Shown here piece after piece: positions 56,001-64,000 of a stretch of 64,000 nucleotides of DNA. Location of the stretch: positions 55,622,964 to 55,686,963 of the forward strand of contig OX104117.1 of NCBI GenBank assembly GCA_944474755.1, given 5' to 3'. This DNA is from Limnoperna fortunei (lineage: Eukaryota > Mollusca > Bivalvia > Mytilida > Modiolidae). Position 1 is the stretch's first letter. The number at the start of each line of letters is the position of its first letter. The notes under the pieces are model-generated. The model worked only from the letters and a program-made list of their open reading frames with translations. It ran no database searches and was not told where the DNA came from. A program made the position numbers and the translations under genes.

Positions 56001-59000
56001 AGTCTTTGCTGTATGTTATTATACATGTATCATAATGATGGAATTTATTTGTTGCCATCTATATATAATTATCAATTTTCTGTATTTATTGAATACAAAT
56101 AATATATTGTGGACCTATTTTGTATAGGCCAATTTTGTTATCGACAGAAATGTACAGACACAGACACCTACATGTACATGTAAGAAAAGGGTAGAAATTA
56201 TGGTGACTGTAGGGTGTATTCTTTGTGACAAATGTTCTAACCATTCATATCGAACACAAGATGCTGACTCTAAACTGCTTCTCCTACCTTCCTTACCCTG
56301 TGTTCTTAGAGCAGAAGAATGAAAGAAGTAAATAAAAACATGTTTGAATTGAACCCACTATTTTCAGCATTCAGGCCCTTGCACTATAAACAAAGTTCAT
56401 ACGAGTAGCTGAGAATTTTGTAATCTCATTTCTCAAACTTATAACCACAGTCACTTGGCACAACAGTGATCAGTAGTGGACTACCATAACCAATAGGCCA
56501 CCTAGTACCCTTATTGTGGGCTGGGTGTGCTCAACTCCAAAATCAACATGGATTGCCAGTTTTCCTGTCAACAGTAAAGGGTTTTTACCAGGTACTTCAG
56601 CTTATTCTACAATAAAACTGAAGAAAGCTGAAAAATTGCTTTAAATTAAAATAAACACACAAACTGATACCCCCTTCAAAAGCTGTAGTGTTAGCAGTAA
56701 TTCTAATGTTTTTAATTAAATAATTTTTGCAGGTACAAAAGGAAATGGAAGATTCAGATGAAGAGACTGAAACAAAAAAGGCAAAGGTGTCAGAAAAGAC
56801 TGAGTTACAAAATAAACCAATTGATGAATTAGCTCAATACAGGCAGATCTTGAGGGATAAGAAAAAAGCTATTATGGTAGGTAAACATACATGATTAACA
56901 TGTGTGAATTTGCTTTATGAAGGCAATAAGTAGCACACCGAACAACAGTTATTATGCAGTAAAATGGTGGAGATAAAAGATTTTCAATGAACCCAATAAC
57001 CTGAATATCTTCTGCACTGAGACAGGTCTGACAATATCATGTTAATGTTTGTCAGCATTTATATCTCTAGTCCATTAAGCCATTGATGACCAGTATAGTG
57101 TTTGGAAAATTGTCAAGCTATAGTATTGAAGGCTTTGTCATGAACATAGTGCGTAACATTGGGTAATCTGTCTAGTGAGTGCTGTGAGAAAGGCTTTTGC
57201 AGATAATAGAAAAAAATTACCTCCATGCTTTTGTAGTAGAAGTAAAACTGTTCTCAAATTCTAAAAAGTCTTAAATAAAAGTAAATATCAGGCTTTTTTT
57301 CTCCATTTCTCTGTCTCCACAATTTATTTGTTTTCAACTTGTTCTTATCTGGATTTCAGCTAAAATACAATTGACTACTTGCTGACGACAGCAACACTTA
57401 ATTTATCCAACATGCTAGATATTATGACATCAGATGTTGCAATATGACCGAATGTACATGTGTAATGTGCTGACAAGAATTTCTTTTTTAGGAAAAACCT
57501 AAAGTTTACTTACTACTAGATGAACTGCAGTTCCAACATAGTCGACAAATGTCACAGGATTTGACGTTTAAAGAATTACCTCCCTTGTTTTTACTAGATC
57601 TTCAACATTTACTTCTCTTTGCACTGCAAGGAAATGTTTCTAGCTACAAACCAAGGTAACAGTTTAAAAGGTGTGAAAAAACATGTTTGCATATCCAAGT
57701 GTTGTAGCATTTCTTTCTTTGTATAAACTTTATTATGACAGGACATGCTTATGTATCCTGTATACCATCTTCTCATTATTAAGACCATTTTAACACAGAA
57801 ACTTGTCCAAATTTTGTTGGTTTATGTTTCACGCTACAAAGTTTTGGGAATATTTTTTTTAACTGGATAAGATTTTGGGATACAGTGAACCCTTGTTACA
57901 ACAGCATTTGATTTAACCGAATATTCAGCATCCGACAGGATTTCAGTGGTAACAAACGTGTCCGCGTGTGGTTTATGCTCGATACAACAACATATTCTGT
58001 TTCCGACTTCAACTGCTTATGTCAGTAACAAATATACCAAAGCAAGCAGAAAATAATTCATTATAACGACAAATTATCAAGATTTACCTGCAAAAGATTA
58101 TCTTGATTTTTCTAACGGTTGATTGCACAAGTAAACACTTGTTGCTATTGCGTAATTAACCTTGTGTGACATTTCTGTTACAAAATTAATTGATGACATG
58201 GATATGGCTTCCTTAAAAAGGTGTCAAAGGCTAATTAATATTTAATTCTTCAAATAGTTCATAAAATTATTGGCTTAATTACAAGTATGTTAAGATTGAA
58301 GTGGCACATCAGAAATAGGATTATTAAATTAGACTAATTTTAATAGTCATAATTTACAATTTTTTTTTTGTAAAAAAAAAAGAATAAAGGCTTTTAATTA
58401 AATATCGGCAAGACAACAAGCATTTTATTATTTTTTTTTATTAACCTTGGGTATTTTGCAGACTTTAAAGATTTTCAATAGATGCAAATGAAAGAGGGAG
58501 ATAATCAATGTACAAAACTACAAATTCATTATAACAGCAAATTCAGTTTAACATCAATACTGGTGGGAAACTAACATGGTAAAGAGGGTTGACTGAATAT
58601 ACTTACATTGTATGTTGAGATTTATGGATATTTGCTAGATTTTTAGCTCACCTGACTCAAAGGGTCATGTGAACTATTGTTATCACTCTGCATCCGTTGG
58701 CGTAATCGTCGTTGTTAACGTCTGTAAACTTTTTACATTTTAATCTTCTTCTCTGAAACCACTTGGCCAATTGAACCAAACTTTGCCATAATGTTCATTG
58801 GATGGACCTTTACAAAGTTTGTGTTTTTTATTTGGATTGGAAAACCAATATGGCCGCCACCGCAAAACTAAGTTTAACATAGGACCCTATGGGAAAAAAG
58901 TTTAAAAGGGCTTCTTCTCTAAAACGGTTTAACCAATCAAAACAAAACTTAAAAGCAATATTGTTTGGATTGTCCTTTATAAAGTTTATGTTTTCTATGC

Positions 59001-60929
59001 CAACTGGAAATTCAAAATGGCCACCACCGCAGAACTTAGTTCAACATAGGACCCTTTGGAAAAAAGTTTTAAAAGGCTTCTTCACTAAAACCGGTTAACC
59101 AATAGAAACAAAAACTTATATTGTTTGGATGGTCCTCTATAAAGTTTGTGTTTTTTATGGCAATTGAAATTCAAAATGGCCACCAACACAGGACTTAGTT
59201 TAACATAGGACACTATGGGAAAAAGTTTAAAAGGCTTCTTCTCTGAAACCAGTTAACTAATAGAAACAAATCTTACTAGCAATATTGTTTGGATGGTCCT
59301 CTATAAAGTTTGTGTTTTTTATCCCAATAGGATATTCAAAATGGCCACCACCGCAGGACTTTGTTTAACATTGGACCCTATGGGAAAAAAGTTTAAAATG
59401 ACTTCTTCTCTGAAACCAGTTAAACAATCCAATCAAAACTTACTACCAATATTGTTTGGATGGTCCTTTATAAAGTTTATGTTTTTTATGCCAATTGGAA
59501 AATCAAAATGGATGCCACTGCAGGACTTAGTTTAACATAGGACCCTATGGGGAAAAGTTAAAATAGGTTTCTTCTCTGAAACCGGTTAACCAATGTAAAC
59601 AAAACTTACTAGCAATATTGTTTAGATGGTCCTCTATATAGTTTATGTTTTTTATGACAATTGGAAATTCAAAATGGCCACCAACGCAGGGCGTATTTTA
59701 ACATGGGACCCTAAGGGAAAAAAGTTTCAAAGGGTTCTTCTCTGAAACCGGTTAACTATAGTATAAAATGAGGTGAGTAATACAGGCTTTTAAGAGCCTC
59801 TGGTTGCTTTTGAAAACACCTCTTTAGCAAAAGATGATACTACAATACAGATTTCCTGACAGTTGTACATCCAATGCTTTGCAACGCATTTATTGTCAAT
59901 GTTTTTTAAAAATAATTTAAGAAACTTCAACTGTACATGACTTTAATTTATATATAATATCATCCATAAAATTGTTTACAATTTTGTCAGCACATATGGA
60001 TCACTGACCAAGGATGCCAAACACAGGAATCAATACAAAGGTCATCATTTAAGTGTTCTCTTTGACAATTTTATGATAAATTAACAGTCGTGTATATGCT
60101 TGTCTTCCAGTTGTACTATTTAAGATTTTAAAGGTTAATTATGATCATAAGATTAAAGAAGAAAAAGTAAATTGACACACAAATAAATTAGCATTGATGT
60201 TCTTGAGTTTTATTGCAATTTTTTTGTGACTTTTAAGAACAAGTTGAACAATATAGCAATTGCTGTTTGCAAAGGTACATGAAATATTTTTTTACTTTCA
60301 AAAAATTAAATGGTAAGGTGTATGGATGTAGGAGTTGGGTTGGAATTATATTGGTTTACAGTTTGGGGCAAAGCAATTTAAAAAAACCCATAGAATTGAT
60401 ATGTATATATGTACAAGTTTCCCAGTTTAAACGAGGAGAAAATATAGATCAAACTCATTATAGTTATAAAAGCAGTGACAGACACCAGTAAAAAGTAATC
60501 AGTTGGCAATCTTAAGTTCATGTCTTCTATTTGCAGACTTTAGTTGATCACAAATTTACCAACTTACACAGCTTTGTATTATTTAGTGATTTTCTGAGGA
60601 TAATCATATATTACAATTTACTGCTTAGTATAACCAATGGTTTTCTCAACGTAATCAACATCACAACTAAATCACATACCTCAATCACTTTATATCATAC
60701 TCACTTTAAAGACCTCCGATCAGTCTCGGGGCAACTAGGTTAAAGTTCAGAGGTATTTTTCAGTTTAAATTGTATTTATTTACAATACATTGTATTTTGT
60801 AGATGGTGTAGATTATTAAGAGTTGGAAAAGTGACCAGTGTTGTTGTAATGGTTCTAGATGGTGTCAGCAGTTATGAATTTCAAACATATCCTGACTGTT
60901 TCCCTAGACTTAAAGCAGAATTTGACATG
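49999..60929 (+). CDS. REXO5: REXO5 (NEF-sp)-type RNA exonuclease, 5' part (4 exons, runs off window)
   Basis: Four in-phase exons (49999-50088, 56733-56876, 57492-57655, 60803-60929) encode the first 175 residues. The start is very basic (SSKKQKRTESKKRKAK), suggesting nuclear or nucleolar targeting. An acidic-to-basic linker follows, then a globular part beginning KVYLLLDELQ. The stretch KPRWCRLLRVGKVTSVVVMV followed by LDGVS matches the conserved N-terminal region of vertebrate REXO5 that precedes its DEDDh exonuclease domain. The catalytic domain and RNA-recognition motifs are not in the window; the gene must continue beyond 64000. Family knowledge: REXO5 orthologues trim RNA 3' ends (in fly, 5S rRNA and snoRNA). 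The divergent ERI2 neighbour supports the identification. Confidence 0.82.
50156..51343. mobile_element. Foldback element with long inverted repeats, interrupted, in REXO5 intron 1
   Basis: The left arm starts GAGCACAGGGGCTGGTAAAA at 50156 and is mirrored by the right arm ending TTTTTACAAGCCCCTGTGCT near 51343. Pairing continues inward (TTTTGTTATAGTGTGGGAGA at about 50215 against about 51285; CATTAAACTCTTAAATTTTA at 50930 against about 51110). The left arm is interrupted at about 50325-50865 by DNA absent from the right arm. CAGGGG-type termini recall hAT elements, but no target duplication was found. The loop holds an exon-like open frame. Confidence 0.7.
50949..51089 (-). other. Exon-like open frame inside the foldback element loop
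   Basis: On the minus strand a good acceptor (AATTTCTTCCAG) is followed by 46 codons (FETKRTITKDGREVEFVVTE, then EVSSERPQRRETIKSPLLSK, then VVVRYY) and TAA. The GC content is visibly higher than in the arms, and the composition is that of a charged protein tail. It may be a captured fragment of a host gene. I cannot name the parent; a faint likeness to the charged tails of DNAJB-type chaperones is too weak to use. Confidence 0.35.
51358..51965. mobile_element. Palindromic MITE (family C), copy 2
   Basis: Same plan as 9428-10072: AGCTACAATAATGTAGCTCC at the left, GGCTACATTATTGTACTAGT at the right, and paired AATTACTGGTAATGGAGC and GCTCCATCATGAGTAATTGG. It begins 15 bp after the foldback element at 50156-51343. 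Confidence 0.72.
53068..53420. mobile_element. Short foldback element (family T), copy 2
   Basis: It begins AATACGCCGTTTTCAAGATA and ends TGTCTTGAAAATGATGTATT, with the ATTTTATTTAGGGCAC segment near the left. It is a diverged copy of 4833-5187, located just left of the inverted family B copy. Confidence 0.5.
53479..55657. mobile_element. Inverted family B tandem-core element
   Basis: This is the reverse-complement counterpart of 6007-8031 and nearly identical at both ends: TAGCTCACCTGGACCGAAGG at the left, AGGCTCCTGGGAGCCTCTAG at the right. It carries about eleven 165-bp monomers against ten in the other copy, and the difference falls in the alternating zone. It lies near the right inverted repeat of a larger element in REXO5 intron 1. 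Confidence 0.85.
55760..56435. other. REXO5 intron 1 DNA without recognised feature
   Basis: AT-rich, with ACATGTACATGTA palindromic repeats near 56171. No gene or clear repeat family. Confidence 0.4.
56440..56662 (+). repeat. Degenerate SINE remnant in REXO5 intron 1
   Basis: GGATTGCCAGTTTTCCTGTC, CCAGGTACTTCAGCTTATTC and AGCTGAAAAATTGCTTTAAA match the SINE body. The preceding part (GACTACCATAACCAATAGGC) resembles the head in the opposite sense, so it may be a rearranged or double insertion. Confidence 0.45.
56733..56876 (+). CDS. REXO5: REXO5 coding exon 2
   Basis: The acceptor is TAATTTTTGCAG and the donor ATG|GTAGGT; 144 nt, 48 codons, phase 0 on both sides. It encodes VQKEMEDSDEETETKKAKVS through YRQILRDKKKAIM, a charged linker. 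Only this phase is free of stops. Confidence 0.85.
57492..57655 (+). CDS. REXO5: REXO5 coding exon 3
   Basis: The acceptor is TTCTTTTTTAG and the donor AAG|GTAACA; 164 nt. It encodes EKPKVYLLLDELQFQHSRQM to LLLFALQGNVSSYKP. The Leu-rich DLQHLLLFALQGN segment aligns with the LCELLKYAVLGK region of vertebrate REXO5. Confidence 0.88.
57883..58595. mobile_element. Degenerate pogo-like MITE in REXO5 intron 3
   Basis: The termini CAGTGAACCCTTGTTAC and GTAAAGAGGGTTGACTG are imperfect inverted repeats, preceded by TA on the left only. AT-rich interior without an open frame. Related in type to 31635-32715 but a different family. Confidence 0.55.
58645..59808 (+). mobile_element. Family A tandem-core element in REXO5 intron 3
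   Basis: The left end is TAGCTCACCTGACTCAAAGG with a short hairpin. Six or so units of about 163 bp follow, each with AAAATGGCCACCACCGCAGG, TTTAACATAGGACCCTATGG and GGCTTCTTCTCTGAAACC. The right end is GAGGTGAGTAATACAGGCTT then TTAAGAGCCTCTGG. Confidence 0.75.
60803..60929 (+). CDS. REXO5: REXO5 coding exon 4 (last exon in window)
   Basis: The acceptor is ATTTTGTAG and the donor ATG|GTAGGT; 127 nt. The split codon gives Arg, and the exon reads WCRLLRVGKVTSVVVMVLDG to FPRLKAEFDM. This WC...VVV.VL.G(V/M)S block is the best family match. No further REXO5 exon was found before the right edge. Confidence 0.88.
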
Positions 60930-61469
60930 GTAGGTCTATTGATAATATTTTTAATTTTGTCATGTGATGTAATACTGGAAATTCAAAAAATGTTGTGATG
61001 TTTTTGTCTCTGCTCCAAGTGTCAGAAATTTTGTAGGAGTTATGAGACTTTGAACATATCAGCAAGATACATCTCTGAAACTGCTTTAGAGATTGCTGAT
61101 TTTTAATATGATTAATCATTATGATGTGCAGATGGGCATATTTGACCATCATTTTGATTAATAAAATTTGTATGAGTTATGTGAGACCATTTCATCAATA
61201 TAATACAATGTTAGATCTTGTGGACAAATCTCCACTGAAACTGCTTGACAGATTGCTTTGATATTTGGTAGGATTATTTGTTATGTGCATATACTCTACT
61301 ATCATTTGATTTGTCAAATGTTGTAAATGTTGACCATTTTAGTAGTTAAATTTTATAAAGCACTTAACTAAAGTTTGCACATTCTGATTAAGTTTTATCA
61401 TGTTTGTTGCTTTGCTCTTTCCCAGATACAATTCCAAATAATTCTAATGTTGCATGTTAATTATAGGCT

Positions 61470-61895
61470 CACTTTGAAGAAGAGGGGGGCATACTGGTTT
61501 ATCCCTTTCTGTCCGTCCTTCCGTCTGCAACATAACTTTCGTAACAGTTTTCTCAGCACCTATTTATCACAACCACTTTACATTTTTTATGTGACCTTAC
61601 CATGTGGTCCCATATTCCAATTACTGATTTCAGGTCTGTCATATATCTACTTACTGTTTGCAGACTTGGTCAATTTTCAACATTAGTGGTCAATGGATTA
61701 AAATTTCCATAACAGGTTTCTCAGCAGCTACTTATCACAACCACTTTATATTTTATATGTGACCTTACCATGTGGTCCTATATTGCCAGTATGGAATTCA
61801 GGTCTGTCGCATATCTACTTCCTGTTTACTGACTTGGTCAATTTAAATGATGTGAATAGCGGGGGTATCCTGAGTGAGCAGTAGCTCTCAGGTTA
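61470..61895. repeat. Diverged tandem repeat (family N), copy 2
   Basis: Two units with GTTTTCTCAGCACCTATTTA, ATGTGACCTTACCATGTGGT and TTTCAGGTCTGTCATATATC, flanked by a CCGTCCTTCCGTCTG microsatellite remnant and a closing GAGTGAGCAGTAGCTCTCAG segment. It lies in REXO5 intron 4. Confidence 0.55.
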
Positions 61896-61934
61896 CTAAA
61901 CTAAGTGTTGACGTATTGTGGAGAGCGTTTTTTG

Positions 61935-62350
61935 CGTGAAAAATGAAAACTGCTTAGTGCATATGGTTCAGCTTATGCTCCTTTTGTAGATCAAGAAACC
62001 TACTTTTTGAAATCAATAATTATTTCCTCGAGATATTCAGCGTTTTGAAATATGGCAGTTTTTAAATTTTGAAAGGGCGATTTTCCATACTAAAATTTGA
62101 CCTTAATTAGAACGGAAGTGTACTTAGGAACAATGGATTGTTGTCTACTCGAAATCCTTCGGATGATGTCGTCTGCAGTTAAGGCGGGAAAAGTCTCGCG
62201 GTTTGTCCGAATACCATTGAACGTGACGAAAGCAGACGAACGTTTGTAAACATTGTAAGGTCCCTTTAGAAACAAAAATGGCTGACTTATTATGTAAAAT
62301 TCCCCTAGCAAAAGTCAAGGACGATTTGTAACAACTTAACACAAGAGGCA
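61935..62350. mobile_element. Family K element, copy 2 (right arm lost)
   Basis: It contains the left arm (CTTATGCTCCTTTTGTAGAT, GAAATCAATAATTATTTCCT) and a core nearly identical to 33370-33510, followed by AAACAAAAATGGCTGACTTA. The right arm is missing or unrecognisable. Confidence 0.65.
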
Positions 62351-62399
62351 TATTATAAAACATGGACAAGTTATCGTATCTTCATTTTTTCTACTGAAT

Positions 62400-63410
62400 T
62401 TTCGTAATAAAAAGGTAAAATATAGAATAATGAAAAAATGCAAGCAAACAAATTTTTCCAAGGGGGGTTGGAATTTAGTATAGTTATTTCATACCATAAC
62501 TAAATGTCACAAACAAAATTTCCCATTTTGGTTTATCACAACTCTTAGGCAATTTTACACTGCCTCAACAGGAGACATTTGGGTATATGTAGCATTCTTG
62601 CCTTTGTTATTTTTGTAAATATTCCAATTTACCTACTATCACAATAATTAAACCCTGTAATTCTACTTTTTTATACAATGTTTAATTGTATAACATTCTA
62701 TGGGGCACAATAGGGACTATTTATACAGTTATTTCCTGCCTTATGCCTTATGTATCAATACGTGAATGATTTAAACAGAGATGTGACCATTATATTTATC
62801 ATTATTTCCAATTTGCTAAATAGAAATAATAAAATTTATGTTTAATTAAAAGAAAATGATAGCAGTAATCACACGATTTATTTTTTTTTAAAATCTGTCT
62901 ATGTTCACTGTTTGCATAAATACTATTAGCTACATTTTGTATGTAAAGCCTTACCACTGTCATTTTGTCTGATTATGAAAACTAGTTTTAATTCTCTTTT
63001 ATGTAAACAATTGTCCTTTGTTACCCACACCTAACTTAAATCTCAGCAAAACACTTCATGACAGAAAACACAGGACATATGTACTAGTATCCGTCAGTAT
63101 CTAGATTTCTAAACAAGGGTGTAATGAGACAATATTACCTTAATATAGAGATAGAAAATATATTATGAAAACCTAATAGCTGCCGAGTAATTAGTCCTTA
63201 TAATATAATATATATATAATATAATATAATGAATACTTTGCCCTAGAATTGTTTGCCTGCTACAAACGATCACAAAAATAAAAACTGTGGGTCCATATAT
63301 CACAATAATAAACTGCAATAATTTCTGGATTTTTCATATATATTTAGATCACTATTATAAAATAAAATTTAGTAAGATTTGTAATTGATTGATAATTGGT
63401 TTTTTTGGTT
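62400..63410. other. REXO5 intron 4 DNA without recognised feature
   Basis: AT-rich, with a TATAATATAA-type simple repeat at 63198-63230. I searched for a fifth REXO5 exon and found none. Confidence 0.4.
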
Positions 63411-63414
63411 GTAT

Positions 63415-64000
63415 TTTTAGCTCACCTGACCCAAAGGGTCAGGTGAGCTATTGTTATCACTTTGTGGCTGTCGGCGGCGGCATCGTCGTCGTCGTCGTCA
63501 CCTTTACAAAATTTGTGTTTTTTATTTTGATTGGTAAACCAATATGGCCGCCACCTCAAGACTTAGTTTAACATAGGACCCTATGGGAAAAAAGTTTAAA
63601 AGGGCTTCTTCTCTGAAACCGTTTAACCATCAAAACAAAACTTACTAGCAATATTGTTTGGATGGTCCTCTACAAAGTTTGTGTTTTTGATGGTAATTGG
63701 AAATTCAAAATGGCCGCCACCGCAGGACTTAGTTTAACATAGGACCCTATGGGAAAAAGTTTTAAAAGGCTTCTTCTCTGAAACCGGTTAAACAATGGAA
63801 ACAAAAACTTACTAGCTATATTGTTTGGATGGTCCTCTATAAAGTGTGTGTTTTTTATGGCAATTGGAAATTCAAAATTGCTGCCACCGCAGGACTTAGT
63901 TTAACATTGGACCCTATGGGAAAAAGTTTAAAAGGCTTCTTCTCTGAAACCAGTCAACCAATGGAAACAAAACTTACTAGCAATATTGTTTGGATCATGT
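63415..64000 (+). mobile_element. Family A tandem-core element, cut by window end
   Basis: It opens with a perfect hairpin, TAGCTCACCTGACC...GGTCAGGTGAGCTA (63419-63450), then a GTCGTC triplet run at about 63484-63500. Three or more units matching the copy at 58645 follow, closer to one another than in that copy, and the element continues past the right edge. Confidence 0.8.

Overview
This is a stretch of an animal nuclear genome, most likely from a bivalve mollusc. It is AT-rich, its genes have small exons in long introns with GT/AG borders, and it is packed with interspersed repeats. Many repeats are short cassettes with a tandem-repeat core, a short microsatellite and a terminal hairpin, as known from oysters, clams and mussels ('pearl'/tandem-core elements). 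Placement in Bivalvia is inferred from repeat style; the genus cannot be fixed from sequence reading alone.

Two host genes are clear and lie head to head. On the minus strand, nine coding exons (49973 down to 24773) make a complete 634-residue ERI2-type protein: an N-terminal DEDDh 3'-5' exoribonuclease domain, a long Thr-Pro-rich linker and a C-terminal GRF zinc finger. On the plus strand, from 49999 to past the right edge, are the first four coding exons of a REXO5 (NEF-sp)-type RNA exonuclease; its catalytic exons lie outside the window. Only 25 bp separate the two start codons. In vertebrates ERI2 and REXO5 are also divergent neighbours, so this looks like an ancient linked pair of RNA exonucleases sharing one control region.

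Layout. 1-9.4 kb: repeats around one well-formed plus-strand exon of an unidentified gene (2941-3041) and a possible terminal exon (9271-9366). 9.4-16.9 kb: palindromic and long-terminal-inverted-repeat elements, a tRNA-derived SINE and AT-rich DNA. 17.0-18.0 kb: a decayed BTB-BACK-Kelch (KLHL-type) pseudogene. 18.6-21.0 kb: a 114-bp tandem repeat and a 25-bp minisatellite. 21.8-23.9 kb: old tandem-core elements. 24.8-50.0 kb: ERI2, its introns full of repeats, including three full-size and one short copy of a 146-bp-core element all in one orientation. 50.0-64.0 kb: REXO5, with an interrupted foldback element in intron 1 carrying an exon-like open frame, a 3.2-kb inverted-repeat element holding a nested tandem-core element, and more copies of the same families.

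Most other open reading frames in the window are chance frames in repeats or shadows of these exons.
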